64,000 nucleotides of DNA from Eucalyptus grandis (taxonomy: Eukaryota > Streptophyta > Magnoliopsida > Myrtales > Myrtaceae). Positions 1 through 11,900 of the stretch are shown piece by piece (position 1 is the first letter of the stretch; each line of letters opens with the position of its first letter). The stretch lies in contig NC_052620.1 in assembly GCF_016545825.1 (NCBI RefSeq), positions 8,184,001 to 8,248,000 of the forward strand, in the 5' to 3' direction. Both the position numbers and the translations under genes were made by a program. Under the pieces are notes generated by a model that was given only the letters and a program-made list of their open reading frames with translations, ran no database searches and was not told the DNA's origin.

Positions 1-59
1 TTGGTCGAAAGATAACATATATTATATTATAAAGTAATACAAGCAGATGCACTAGCGTC

Positions 60-730
60 CGAAGATAGAATATCTTGGAAAATACACTGAGGGAATAGAA
101 GCCAATTTCTAGGTGGGCCTTGATCCCTGTGGGCTTTAGCAGCCCAGTCAGCTGCTAGGTTTGCCTGACGTCGAACATGTTGAAGCGAGAGATTAGGGCA
201 TTGAGCAAGTAGATCGCTGAGAATCGCGAAGAGATGGCGTTCCGTCCATGGAGGCCGCTATTTCTATCGAACGATCTCCACCAACATTAAGCAATCAGAT
301 TCGATCACGAAGTGCTGAAGATGGAGCCCCTGCTAGATGAGCCATTGAAGAGCGGATATGAGGGCACAGATCTCGGCTTAGAAAGCCGATTGGGCAGGCA
401 CAGATCTAGTGAGCACATCGGTAAGAACACCTTTGCTATCTCTGTAAATACATGCGATTGATCCGTGCTCCGACCCCATGCGAAAAGCCCCATCAATATT
501 ACACTTTATACATCCCTCTGCAGGCGGTTTCCATCCCTAATCTAAATTGACGAGTTCGTTGTTAATCATCTGTACAGAGGGGTGTAAAACCTTGAAGATT
601 CTGCTTTGGGTAAGGGCATCGTTGACGACTTGGAGCGGATCCAGATGGTGCTGACGAAAAATTGCATTATTTTGTTGACGCCAGATTTCCCACAGAACAT
701 TAGCGATCACTTCAAACTCTGGAGAACTTG
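60..730 (-). pseudogene. RNase H-like (RVT_3) remnant of a non-LTR retroelement
   Basis: Read on the minus strand this stretch gives a recognisable plant RVT_3/RNase H tail. A linker with WEIWRQQNNAIFR is followed by GWKPPAEGCIKCNIDGAF, then YRDSKGVLTDVL, the acidic FVIESDC motif and a terminal NLAADWAAKAHR. That order is typical of the RNase H domain that follows the zinc-binding region in plant LINE-type polymerases and their domesticated relatives. In-frame stops interrupt it before GWKPP, after PAQSAF and after QWLI, and at least one frameshift lies near the end, so it is a dead fragment. No reverse transcriptase is seen upstream of it (higher coordinates). It is unrelated to the LINE at 6.6-12.2 kb, which lacks an RNase H domain. 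Confidence 0.8.
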
Positions 731-734
731 ATTT

Positions 735-1030
735 GCACTAAAAAATTCAATAAAATGATTAATTTTCCCCGGTGCACTTTATTCCTACCGAGGCTATTCC
801 CTCAGCTTTTTTTGAATAACTTTTTTTTAAAATGTTTTTGTTCCTGCTTATAATCATGTAACGTTCTTCTTGCATATCTTGGTTTTGTGGATAACTAAAT
901 CTGTCTAGTTCTAAATTCAGCTGATCGCACTAAGAGAAATAATGGGTTTAAATTTGGGTGGTGCTTGCCTACAAATCAGCAAGGAGGCAAGTCCACCTTC
1001 GTATTCTTGGACTGATGGGCTACACTACAC
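735..1030. repeat. Copies of sequences from the duplicated locus
   Basis: About 735-830 matches 47,875-47,965 (shared CGGTGCAC and TACCGAGGCT core). About 845-1,030 matches 38,355-38,545 (shared GCTTATAATCA, ACAAATCAGCAAGGAGGCAA and GCTACACTACA). In unit B the first piece lies in the promoter region of a secreted cupredoxin gene, and the second lies about 830 bp upstream of an ascorbate-oxidase fragment. The left edge of the window therefore probably holds the upstream remains of another unit of the array. No coding sequence is seen here. Confidence 0.65.
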
Positions 1031-2315
1031 ATGTGAATATCAAGATAATTATCGAATCAGTTCAAATCTATTATATCGATGCCAATTCAATAATAAATTT
1101 TTCAATTTTACAATATAATCAAACCTTTGTGCGAAATCCCCACATAGTTCTTCCAACTAATTGTTGTAGTAAATCACTGACGTAACGGTCCACGAGTTGT
1201 CCACGTCAACTCACCATGAGGATTTCTGGAGGGCAATGATAGGTTGGTACTTTAATAATTTCTGATAGCAATTGGCCAGAAGAATTATATTATATTTTGC
1301 ACGAAGCTTTAGGATTATATCAACAAAACTGAAAAGTTTATAACTAAATTGACATTGATACAATAAATTTATGACTGACTTGATAATTATCCCGTCCGAT
1401 ATCCTATGTACGTGAAATTTAATTCAAAGAGAACACATCAAAAAAGCCCAAACCTTCTAACACGGCAAATTATTTTGTTATTCTCGTGCCTGCACTAATA
1501 TATAGATGATTACTGAATATGGATGGTCGAATATGTCAATGCGATGGATTATATTTCTTTATCAAAAAGGCGAAGGCTAGCATCTGGATAACTTTTGGCT
1601 TATAGGAGAAAGAGGTTTGACGTGGGCGCATATTTATCAATATTGGTTAATTATTTGATTCCTGATATTTCATCTACTTATAGCGATGCTTGTTTTTGGC
1701 TAGTCTCAAAGGATAGATTATAAACGACACTTTACATCTTACATCGAAATTAATCCCAATCGTCAAGATGACTCACATTTCCCCCTTGGCTCTCAGGCCA
1801 TAGGTGCCCGCAGGATCTGCGGATATATAGATATCGTTAACAAAATTGGAGCGAGCTGCTCCAATTTTGATACGACGATAATTAAACTCAAGCTTTATAT
1901 ATTGAAAACGAGATCAAATCATGCTCGTATTGTGTCTTGATTGTTCTGTGCCTTGTCGTATAAATTTCATTTTACGGAAACCTTGGAAAGATTCACCGCA
2001 TGACGCATCATATGAAAAGGATCAACAAAAACGCTAGTTTTATAATTTTCCATGGCGGGATCAAGTCGTAGCGTTATGTGTTTTTGAATATTTGAGTATT
2101 TATTTATTTACTCTGTAATTACGTAAAAGAAAGTGTTTCACCAGTTTTGATTCCTGTAGATAATCTTTCACCAAACGATATATTTTGGTTTTATTATAAG
2201 GAACTCAAGTCTTGTGTTGAGCTTGGATAAAAGATGTCAAATGCAAAAGAGAATTTTATTCTCAACTTCTCTATACAACCTCGACGACCAATATCCAAAT
2301 GACTCAAGGACTAAT
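1031..2315. other. AT-rich spacer, no gene seen
   Basis: This stretch has no open frame with recognisable protein similarity, no tRNA- or rRNA-like segment and no clear repeat structure. It ends where the candidate Copia LTR begins. Confidence 0.5.
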
Positions 2316-3621
2316 TGTTAAGGAAATCCTTTATGATATTTTGAATATGACAAAATAAATCAAAGGCTACTAACGTGTTTAATGGTTGAATAATAGATTA
2401 TGCAGATGATAGAATATGTAAAAGATATTGTCGAAGTCTATACTTGGAAGAACCAGAAGATAGACTCTATGCTAAAACTAAACTTATTCAGACTATATCT
2501 AGACCTTAAGGCCAAATTTGTTCAAAAGCATAATATATTCAGACTTACGTCTAGATTGTAAAGTCTATTTCAGACGAAAGACACTCGGACTCTATTTCAG
2601 ACAGAAGACACTCAGACTTTACTTCAGACAGAGGACACTTAGACTTTACTTCAGACAGAACACTCTCAGACTTTATATATAGAACAAGACACAAGTTCAG
2701 AACATGACAAGATCCAGAACGAGACACAAGTTCAGAACGTAGCAAATTCAGAACGAAGCATATTCAGAACGAAACAACTTGACAAAACGTAACATAAGCC
2801 CAAATGTATAACAGCTAGTAATCTGGTTTGAATTCTACATCAAGATAGATTTGATTAACTCAATCTAATTGATTGACAATTGGATCATGAAGACAAGAAC
2901 TTTCTAAATGGGGCAGCTCTACTTATGGAAACCAAGATTTTGTTTGTATGGGCGATCAGAATCAACTTGGAATTCTACTTCTGTCACTCAACGGCTACTA
3001 AATCTTCTAGATACAAATCTGTCCAATGGGTAGATTAGAAGACAATCATCTAGATACTCTCCAACGGCTAGTTTGGAAGTGGATAAGTATTTAAGGAGAT
3101 CAAAGACCGATGAGCAAGTAAGAGACAAAGCATAGAATTTATAATTCCAAAGTCTGAGCGAACTTCGATCATATACCTATCTTTGGTGGGCTTAAACGTT
3201 TGTGATCGTGAGAGAAATACCAAAAGAATGACTTAGTAAAATAGTGTGATCTACCACTGAGTGTTTGCACTCAAAGTTATAATCTCTTATTGATCGCATG
3301 GTGGAATCCAGCCATAAGGCTATTAGCGTGAGAGAATGGTCGTAGGCTTGATCTAAGCCAAACTACTATAAATTTTGTGCGCAACATTCTCTTCTCTTAA
3401 CTCTTCTTATTTAATTTTGTTGCATACTTACAGGTTGTTTCAGAAGTCTGTTCCATCGCATAACAGATTTTGAAGATCTACTAGAAATCCGATGTCTCGC
3501 TTATTAGACTCTGATCCTTATTCAAACTTTGCTCGCAACTTATTTTATTTCGCATTTATTTGTCAATATTTCTTTTAAACACTTATTCACCCCTCTCTAG
3601 GTGTTAATACTAGCACTTACA
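2316..3621 (+). mobile_element. Copia-type long terminal repeat (solo or 5' LTR)
   Basis: The right edge is clear: the sequence runs through CACCCCTCTCTAGGTG to CTTACA and is followed at once by a methionine-tRNA-type primer-binding site. This is the usual 3' end of plant Copia (SIRE/Tork-like) LTRs. The left edge is placed at TGTTAAGG, which gives a TG...CA boundary and an approximate inverted end (TGTTAAG/CTTACA). A TATA-like AGTATTTAAGGAG lies near 3,088. A second LTR and the pol gene are absent, so this is the 5' end of a truncated element. The left boundary is an inference. Confidence 0.6.
2560..2745. repeat. Minisatellite inside the Copia LTR
   Basis: Units of about 27-30 bp built on TTCAGACAGAAGACACTC/AGACTTTACTTCAGACAGA repeat about four times between roughly 2,565 and 2,680. 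Shorter AACGARACA...TTCAGAACG units continue to about 2,780. On the minus strand the units read as a spurious peptide repeat of LSEVKSEC type. Such arrays are common in the U3 part of plant LTRs. Confidence 0.7.
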
Positions 3622-3623
3622 AT

Positions 3624-3635
3624 TGGTATCAGAGT
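3624..3635 (+). other. Primer-binding site (initiator Met tRNA type)
   Basis: TGGTATCAGAGT matches the plant Copia primer-binding site TGGTATCAGAGC, complementary to the 3' end of initiator methionine tRNA. It starts two bases after the LTR end, the expected spacing. Confidence 0.85.
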
Positions 3636-3685
3636 CAAGTGCTCATTTTGTTGAAGTGTTTTTACTTCTGAGCTAAAGATCTTTT

Positions 3686-3880
3686 ATGGCTAGTATCTTA
3701 GCACCAGGGCTGATTGAAGGATAGAGCAACAGCAAGCCACCATATTTTGATGGAAATGAATACAATATTTGGAAAAACAAAATGCATGCATTCCTAAGAT
3801 CTAGAGATCCCTTGCAATGGAATGTTATAGAAAAAGGAATCAATCTCATTACTACATCTACATCAAATAAGAATGGTAAA
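3686..3880 (+). pseudogene. Copia gag N-terminus, truncated
   Basis: The plus strand reads MASILAPGLIEG, a stop, then SNSKPPYFDGNEYNIWKNKM and HAFLRSRDPLQWNVIEKGI. This matches the start of Copia gag (DUF4219/UBN2 type: a PPxFxGxNYxxWKxxM core followed by an LWxxIExG-like motif). An in-frame stop follows codon 12 and the rest of gag and pol is missing. The reading becomes unrelated GC-rich sequence after about 3,940. It lies 50 bp downstream of the primer-binding site, as expected for gag in an element of this type. Confidence 0.8.
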
Positions 3881-3899
3881 AACAAACAAACCAAACCCC

Positions 3900-4526
3900 T
3901 TACTCCTATGCCTCAGACGAAGATATCCAAAAGAAAAGCTCTTGAAAACCAATTATGTGGAGAGGCTGGTCTCAGCTTGGCTGGGGAAGCTAGAAGGAGC
4001 TGAACTAGCAGACGAATGGCCAAGGGGGCTGGTGGCTCAGACGAGGACATGCCGGGCTGGTGACTAGCTAGGACGGCCGCTGGATGCTGGCACGACCGGC
4101 GCGAGGACGGTATGGATGTGGACGGGAGTGCTGGTCGAGTGGGCGGCAAGGCTAGCGGAGGGAGCTGCTGGTGTCTCGGCTTGATGGGACGATGGTGCAG
4201 GATCATGGAGGGTGGATGGTTGTTCGATGGATGGGCTGGGACAATGAAGGGCTGGAGTTTGCTGCAACAAGGAATGAAAATGGAGAAGAAGAAGTAAGGA
4301 AGAAGAAGGCAGAAGTTGTTCTACAGGTGGGCTAGTCGCATGGAGGGAGAAGAAGAGAGAAAGAGAGAGGGAACAAGGGGCCATGAAGGTCAAGGGGAGG
4401 GCCAATGGGAGAGCTTGAGAAATATCCACGTAATGATCAAATTGGCACAAAGTCTTCAGCCACAAAAGTCTATGCATCCTCCAATGGCAATTTTCCACCA
4501 TCTCCTCACCCAAACAAAGCCTTTTG
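3900..4526. other. GC-rich non-coding stretch of unknown origin
   Basis: The sequence shifts to a GC-rich, purine-rich composition. Several overlapping frames are open on both strands, but none resembles a known protein and the open frames follow from the base composition. It separates the gag stub from the DNA transposon at 4,527 and may be captured or rearranged sequence. Confidence 0.4.
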
Positions 4527-5466
4527 GGGCGTGCGTGACAAAATTTCTAGAACATAAATTAATTTATGGCCAGAAATTGATTTCTCAATTTCTATTCCAT
4601 GGACGAGTTTTGAGTAAAGAAACACGTTTGATAACAATTCAAAATTTCTATTTCTGAAATAAAAATTCGTTTGATAATAAAATAAAATTTCTATTTCTAG
4701 GAGTGGCAACGACCGACATCGATGGTTGGAGTCCGACGTTCAGCGATCGGTGTACGGCGTCCGATGATCGGCGGCGGCAAAGTCCAAAGTCGACACCAAA
4801 GTCCAGCAACCTATGTCCAACGTCCGAGTTCGCGTCGGCGTCGACATCCGAAGTCCAACGACAGGAGACTAGTGGCGGGTGGCCGGTGGCGGAGTCCGAC
4901 AGGTGGGTGGTGGGCGGCCGACATCCAACGGCCGATGGCGAGCAGCAGACAGTCGCACGGCGAACATCCAGTGGTTGGTGATGAGCCAACGATTGGCGAT
5001 AAGCAGCCAACGATAGGTGGGCATTCGACATCCAACAACCAGCGGTTAGCAAAGGGCAGCCGAAGTGTGGTGGCCAACGGTCGGCGGCCGAGCGCGGTGG
5101 CCGGCAGCCGACATCCGATGGCGACGACTAACATCCGATGGCCAGCGGTCGACGGCTAGTGGTGGGGCCGATGGTGAGCGGGCGGCAACCAACGGCGAGT
5201 GTTCGGCATCCCATGAGCGACAAGTGGACGACAACGTGTGACGAGAGTGAACAATGAGAAAAATTTGATTTCTCATTTCTATTCCAAAAATATAAAAGTT
5301 AAAAATTTTAACTTATGATTTTTGCTATAAATCTATTTCTAGAATAGAAACCTGTTCCAAAAATAGAAAAATAAAATTACTCTACCAAACGGATTTCTAT
5401 TCCAAACTTATTCCGGGAATAGAAAAACAGAGAAATAAAGAAACATAAATTTTGTCATGCGCGCCC
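4527..5466. mobile_element. Non-autonomous DNA transposon with 20-bp inverted ends
   Basis: The left end GGGCGTGCGTGACAAAATTT and the reverse complement of the right end (GGGCGCGCATGACAAAATTT) match over 20 bases with two differences. TTG flanks both ends, consistent with a 3-bp target duplication. Subterminal parts are AT-rich and share inverted pieces such as TTTCTATTCC. The 500-bp centre is GC-rich and made of diverged short units around GACATCCAACGGC and GGCCGATGGCG. No transposase is encoded. The 3-bp duplication suggests a PIF/Harbinger- or CACTA-related family, but the superfamily is not proven. Confidence 0.75.
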
Positions 5467-6581
5467 TTGGCAACCCAAAAATCCCATGCAATAGCCCCTA
5501 CGTATTTCTTCCATTTTATTCACAAAATAATCCATTTTGGTGGTCAAAAATCCAACTAGGGCTGCCTATACGAATTTCCCTCAATCCTTCACATAACAAA
5601 TCAAATTAGTGGCCAAAAATCCAATTAAAGGTGCCCATCCGAACTTCTCTTGATTTCTTGTTGCCAAATTTGATTTTCCACACAAATTCCCGGCTCAACG
5701 GAATTTCTTCAAAAGATGAGACGAGATCCTAAAAATAAATCGTGACACGCTTGAACGTCCGATTCCTGAGACTTAATTCAATTTCATAGTTAAAATCGAC
5801 CGAACGCAATTTTAGTACAACTTAACCTACCAAATAGCTTTTAGGAATTTTAATGCAATTTTAGTACAACCTAACCTAACCTACCAAATTCAATTTCGAT
5901 CCACATTTGTACAAATCGCAAGGTTTCAATTACGTGTCCCGAGTGCACTGTCGATAGAAAATCAGGTTACAACCGTTCGACGCAAATATTGCAATCGTGC
6001 GGAATCATCCGCAATTCAATTATGTGTTTCTGACGAATTGACTTATATCCAATCTCAACTCGATTATACGGTGTCATATTGATTATTGCCGATTATTATG
6101 GTTGAGCAGTCAATTTCCGATCAAATTTTCTAGTTTGCCGCGTTTATATCCCTTAACGGCTTCACCTAATAGGTTAGTTAACTCGTGAATGGCCAACTTA
6201 GAGAAAAAGGACCATAGGCGCGTCGACGAAATGCCAATTTCATATTATCAAGACGGGGTCAAATTTCAAAATGTCACATGACCCATCGATGGCACTTGTG
6301 CAACTTGCCCTTCAAGCAAATAATTGTTCCTTATTTATACGCACATTTCTCATAGCAATTATTTTCGTTTGGATTCCAGCGCTAATCCCACTTAATCTTC
6401 AAATTCAACACACCATCCTTATAGCTTGACATGTGGTAATTAATTTCCCCGCCATCAACTTTGAGTTTGGCTCCTAGAATCTCGTTAAGGCTTAGCTTAA
6501 GTAGCTCTCACGACAACTACTTTTCACTAATTTTGAGAATCAAAACGCGGCATTTCATTTAAAACTTCCGTGACCAGCACA
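5467..6581. other. Non-coding, possible retroelement remnant
   Basis: This stretch has no recognisable coding sequence. Short internal duplications are present, for example GCAATTTTAGTACAAC twice near 5,810 and 5,860. The composition resembles decayed LTR sequence, but no boundaries could be found. The LINE at 6,582 is inserted at its right edge, and its left-hand sequence continues after 12,261. Confidence 0.4.
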
Positions 6582-6961
6582 TGTTTTCGAGGGTAAATTT
6601 TTTTTTTTTTTTTTTTTTGGTAAAGGTAAGAAGTGTAATAGATTTTGCACAAAATTACAAGGGGGATGCCCGGCACCAACAAAACGATCACTCACGAGAG
6701 ACAAGGAAGAGTGAGGGGGTGCCAAGGGATCCAACGGACAACAAACAGAAACCCTAAACAAGAAAGACTAAGCTAAAACCAAAACCCTCCATCAAAGAAA
6801 GATAGAAGGACTCAAGTCCCGGCTCTGTTGCGGTCTTGTTCTTGGGGTATCTATCACATGCTTAAAGGTCGACGCCTTATCCTTGATTGCCTTACGGAGA
6901 TGCATCTTCATCGCGGGAGGAATAAAGTCTGGTTTCTGAAAATAATATTGTTGCGCTCCTT

Positions 6962-7777
6962 CTAAATGATATAGCAAAGGGCTCTAAAGCTAAACCTAGC
7001 CAAAGAGTTATAAAAGCTCTTATCCGAGAAGTGCTTCATCGCCCAAACCAGGTTCTCTCGCCAGGATTTGTTACGCCACAAAATATTAAACTTAGCAGCC
7101 CAGAAGGATGCGAGATTACCCGGAGTTTGGCACGCGAAGAAGAGGTGGTTCACCGAATCAAGCCTACGGGAGCAAAAGGGACAGAGAGCTGCTGGAATCC
7201 TGGCGTAGGAGAGGAGCAGGACCTGTGTTGGCAGTCTATTACGAGTAATAAGCCAGAGATGGGTTTGGTACCTTGGCGGTATGGAGGAGCTCCACACGAA
7301 CGAGGACCAGGGCACAACATCACCTTTCGGCCTCAATAATTCCCAGGCAGAAGCTGTTGAGAAACGGCCCGAGGGGTGCCGAATCCACTGAAAACGATCC
7401 GCTTGCTGGTTAAATTCAGGGATGGGATCCCACCAATTGGCCATAATATTAATGGCATACCAGCCTAAAGGCGTGGAGAGAGCATCAGCAACAGAGGCAT
7501 CTCTTGGGATGCTAGAACGGTAGATCTCCTGGTTAGAGAATAGGCAGTTGAGAGGGCCATTAAGATGCCACGGATCAAACCAAAATGACACAGACCTGCC
7601 ATTGCCAATCCTCCATCTAAAATGCTGCTGATAAATACTAGGAAGGCAGAGGAGCTTTTTCCAAGCCCAAGAACTAACAGTCGGAATAGGAGTTACCCAG
7701 AAATTTTTCCGATTTAAGAAAGTGGAGTGAACCCATTTACACCATAGAGATTCTTTATCCAGAAAAAGAGCTTCCAA
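6962..7777 (-). pseudogene. LINE ORF2: zf-RVT C-terminal domain
   Basis: This is the longest open stretch of the LINE (about 270 codons). It contains WIRHPSGRFSTASAWELLRP, IPPRYQTHLWLITRNRLPTQ and then the zinc-binding CPFCSRRLDSVNHLFFAC, the usual zf-RVT signature at the end of plant LINE polymerases. The following text, in another frame, ends with KERNNIIFRNQ and then non-coding sequence up to the poly-A tail. No RNase H domain follows, which places the element in the plant L1 group without RNase H. Confidence 0.9.
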
Positions 7778-8099
7778 ATGTGCTTAAGCATCAAGGCAAC
7801 ATTGTTTTCCTTTAAGGAACGAATACCAAGCCCTCCCTCCTCTCTAGGGAGGCAAACATCGCACCAGGCTACTTTGGCCTCGCCTGGACCCAACATCGGC
7901 CCCTTCCAAAGGAATTGGCGGAGGATTTTCTCAATTCTATCTAAAACAGCACATGGCAGGAAGAATACACTTGCCCAAAAGCCTTGAATAGAGTAGAGCA
8001 CGAGACTTAATGAGCTGAAGTCTACCAGCAAATGACGAGGAATCTATGGGTCCAAGATTGAACGCGAACATTATTGCATTGACCAGCATAACACAATCC

Positions 8100-9651
8100 G
8101 CTTTACCTAGCCTTGCGGATATAACTGTACTCAAGGTATCGGAAAGGGAGAGAACCAACACGGAAGCCAAGTTTGTTCAAGATCCCACTTCGAAGATCGG
8201 ACGAACCACCAACTATGAACACTTCACTTTTATTGATTCGGCTCCAATCCGCTCCAGTGGAGAATGAATCAATTCCAGCCTTCAAGAGATCAATAGAGGC
8301 CAAGCTAGCTTCCGAGAATAAAAGGACATCATCCGCAAAGAATAGATGGGAGAGCTTGGTCGATTTACATCTCGAGAAAAACCGAAGCCGAGGGCACACC
8401 TGTTTGAATGTCCAATAAACCAGAAAATACTTCCATCACAAGAGTGAATATGTATGGAGACATAGGGTCACCTTGGCGGATACCTCTACCACTTGTAAAA
8501 AATCCATGCAGCTCTCCATTTAAGGATGCGAGAATTTTGGAGAACGAACACAGCTCATAATTCGGTCAATAAAGTCGAGGAAGCCGAAAGCTTGAAGGCA
8601 AACTTCAATGAATTCCAGTTAAGCGTATCGTATGCTTTCCTAAAATCAACCTTGATTACGCATTTGGGCCGATACGGATCATGGTGAAACCCAGAACAAT
8701 TCTTGGGCAACCAAAATGTTATCACGATATGCCTACCCTTCACGAATGCATTTTGAGGCAAACTAATGATGGATGGCAGCACACGAGATAAACGATTAGC
8801 AATCGGCTTAGTGATACACTTATAAATAGTGTTACAAAGACGCATAGGCTGAAGTCATGGACGGTGGAGGCATTGGGGATTTTGGGCACAAGGGCAATAA
8901 TGGTTGTATTAATTTGCTTCAACGACTCACTGTTACGAAGAAATCTCTAACCGCCAAGATAACCAGAAGCACCAACAACATCCCAAGAGTGTTTGAAGAA
9001 CTCAACATTGAAACCATCGGGCAGGGAGCTTTTCCGGTGGCAAGAGAAAACAAAGTATCTTTAATTTCATCATCCGAAATAGGGCGAGATAGAAACCGCA
9101 CTTTGATCCACATCTAGAGTCTGCTTAAGCACTGCTCGGATCTCCTCCATAGTAGGACAGGCGACAGCAGGAGTTGTAGTAAGAAGATCACGAAAATGAT
9201 CAACAAATATCTTCTGGACTTCCGAAGGCTCAACGGTAGTGGTATTTCCATTAGTCACAGATATAATTCTGTTTTGAAGGTGACGCTTATTCACAACTTG
9301 GTGAAAAAATTTGGTATTAAGGTCCCCATCCTTCAACCCGGCGTACCACTGATTTCGCCGATAAAACGATTCCTCTTGAAGTCGCAAGTCGTGAAAACTT
9401 GAATCTGCTTTGCTTCTCGGCTTCCGCAAGACGACCATTTGAGGGATCGGCTTGCAATGCATCTGAGTAGCATGGAGAGCCCGCCTGGCCTTAGCCGTTC
9501 TCATAGACAAGTCAGAAAATGCTTCTTTGTTGAGCTGTTTCAGCTTGCATTTCAGAAGCCGAAGCTTTGCACAAAGAGTAAACATGGGCGAGCCTTGAAT
9601 AGGAGACAGCCAAGCTTCCGAAACCAATGAAAGGAAATCCGGATGGGTCAT
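8100..9651 (-). pseudogene. LINE ORF2: reverse transcriptase domain, broken
   Basis: The N-terminal linker (9,070-9,651) includes LRLQEESFYRRNQWYAGLKD and DLNTKFFHQVVNKRH, typical of plant LINE polymerases. The polymerase then reads ISDDEIKDTLFSLATGKAP, shifts frame to PDGFNVEFFKHSWDV, and continues with INTTIIALVPKIPNAS, CNTIYKCITKPIANRLSRVL, KGRHIV and VIKVDFRKAYDTLNW. The catalytic FADD motif is intact in STKLSHLFFADDVLLFSEAS at about 8,320-8,380. Frameshifts near GKAP, stops, and a gap around 8,400-8,560 show decay. Confidence 0.9.
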
Positions 9652-9750
9652 CCAGAAATTAAAGAACTTAAATGGCTTGAAGATTTTGGTACCTGCATAA
9701 CCTTAACAAGCATCGAGGAATGATCGATATGCACGGAGCCAAAAGGATGC

Positions 9751-10400
9751 TTAGAATAAGAAAATGTCGAATTCAATGCCATTTATCAACACTCTGTCTA
9801 TTTTCCTACGCTTACGGTTAGGACCAGATGAAGTAGTCCAAGTATACCTATATCCAGTATAACGCAGATCATCTAGGCCCGCTTGGGCCAAACAATCTTT
9901 AAATTCGTCGAAAGCCGGGATCCAAGCATTTGAACCACCCACTCTATCCGAAGGGTCACGGATTGCGTTGAAGTCCCTAGCAACAATCCAGGGAGTAGAG
10001 GAAAGGATACCACTGGTATGAATAAGATCTTCCCATAGAGGCCTTCTAGACATGAAGCAGTGCTCGGCATAGACTACCGAAAGAAACGGGACCTTACCGA
10101 AATCAGCCAAAGAAGCCTCCCGTGGATGACTTGCTTCGAGGAGGTATTAACCAAAAATCGACCTCCTGGGGTTCAACCCACCCAAATTCTCCCCTTATGG
10201 GAATAATTATAGTTATTAACCCACCGCCAACCAGGTAATAAAACAGAGGATACCGAATTAAAACAAGATCGAGAGATCTTGGTCTCAATAATACCAACAC
10301 AGCAAAGATTATTGGACCTAACAAAATTCCCTGATTTCGACTTGCTTAACAGGGTTTCCCAATCCCCTAATGTTCCAAACACCAAAATTCATCAAAAAAT
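9751..10400 (-). pseudogene. LINE ORF2: APE-type endonuclease domain, broken
   Basis: On the minus strand the domain opens near 10,385 with a GLGDWETL segment (the WNIRGLG-like start of plant LINE endonucleases) and CCVGIIETKI, which matches the conserved LxETK metal-binding region. After a frameshift it continues as STPWIVARDFNAIRDPSDR, equivalent to the GDFN motif, and RRKIDRVLIN, equivalent to the LDRxLV motif. This domain nicks target DNA so that reverse transcription can begin. The conserved G of GDFN is R here, and frames change at least twice, so the domain is inactive. Confidence 0.85.
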
Positions 10401-10639
10401 AGGGAGGGCGAGAAAACACTACCTTCGTGCAGGTGGCCTCCTCTGCTCGACCCCTTATTAGGAGCATTAGAGGGATTGGCCATAGAAGAAATCTTCAGCG
10501 GGGCCTTTTGAATATGCGGCGTCTTAGGCCGAGGTTGAGAAGCATCCCTGGAGGCTTGGCGAACCAGGGGCTGAATCCCCTTCCTCACTTGCTACTATCG
10601 CTAACAGCCCTTGCATCCTCCTCCAATTCTTCTCCGGAA

Positions 10640-11900
10640 GACAAAGCTGCCACGGCTTCGACGGAGCTTAGAGATAGCAAGAGCTAAGGAGTTCCCATCA
10701 CCTTCCGAGATCGACCTTGGGAGCATGTATCTTACTCGGACCATCAGCCATTTTGGCCTTTAAGGTCGGGATTGGAGGAGTAAGTCCTAGCTTCTCCTTA
10801 TGTCCTGGAGGTGTTTATTTTTCCTATTGGTGACTTGCTTCCATCCCTCCTCCTAGGAGGAAGAGAGATAGGATCTGCGGTGAAGACGGATCTGCGGAGA
10901 CTAGATTTGCGTAGCAGATGCTGGATTTGCGATGGCGGTTTGCAGCGACAACAGATTGAGCTGCAGCAAGCGGAGGTTGCTTGGTGCCTGCCTTTGCCGG
11001 GCAATTATGGCCAAATGCACAGCACTTCTCACATGAATTCGGTCTCCATTCATAAAGCACCCGAACCGAGAAGGCTTTGTCATCCACCCATACCTCAACT
11101 TCCTCGCATTTCTCTGTTTTGCAGAAATTTCAACACGAGACTCTAGCAAATGATAAACGTTTCATTTTCTCCGTCAAAGGATCTACATACAAGGGCCTCC
11201 CTACTGCGCTTGCAATCTCGCTAATTCCTGGAGCTGACCAATACGCAAAGGGTATATTCTTTAGCCGAATCCAGACAGGAACCGAAGATTGAAGATCTTT
11301 TTTCAGCTCCATTGTATGATGCCATTGCTTGAGTACTAACGGGATTCTGGCTACTGTCAAGTGCCCTTCATCCAGTATTTTCTTCCTGAATTCATCATCA
11401 GGGATGATGAAAAAATAGAAACCATCATCATTGGCTAGGACTTTGGACGGGTGAGCCCCCAAGCTTTTTTAGAGCCATCTCGAGTAATCTTAAATGGCAC
11501 ATTCTTTCCAATATAATATCCCACAGACAAGAGTTCCATTTCGGATCACCAGCAAACTTAGCATTCTCAGACAACCGCACTACCGATTTCTTCCCCACCG
11601 AAATAGGTGGAGCAAAGCCTAGCTCATATCCTTTAGAGGACAGACTAGCCACATTGACCCATGATCGGGTAAGGGGAGCTCTCGAACTCTCCCGATTCAG
11701 ATTACCAGGGCATCCTCTATTCCGGCCTCTAGAGGCATATCGCTGCACACCTTCGACTCCTTGCAATGGGCACACTGGGGTTTGCCCTTACCCCCTGCCC
11801 AGAAGGATCAAAGCTCGTCGATGCCATAGAACACAAACGAAACCGAGCGGTGACGCACCGTAACGCTATCGCGGCACAAGGACACCAGCAATATAGGCCA
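10640..11900 (-). pseudogene. LINE ORF1: DUF4283 plus zinc knuckle, frameshifted
   Basis: The clearest part (11,130-11,462) includes VPVWIRLKNIPFAYWSAPGI and ASAVGRPLYVDPLT, the core of the DUF4283 domain of plant LINE ORF1 proteins. The frame then shifts, and around 10,960-11,087 it reads VDDKAFSVRVLYEWRPNSC followed by EKCCAFGHNC, a CCHC-type zinc knuckle. Upstream, 11,428-11,775 gives further ORF1-like sequence in another frame. ORF1 is the nucleic-acid-binding protein that packages LINE RNA. At least two frameshifts separate these parts. The N-terminal start could not be fixed. Confidence 0.8.

Noticed and set aside
2551..2745. Repetitive peptide LSEVKSEC on the minus strand
   Set aside because: It is a translation of the LTR minisatellite, on the strand opposite to the element.
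4064..4513. Long open frame on the minus strand rich in Ser, Leu and Pro
   Set aside because: It lies in a GC- and CT-biased stretch, several other frames are open over the same bases, and it resembles no protein family.
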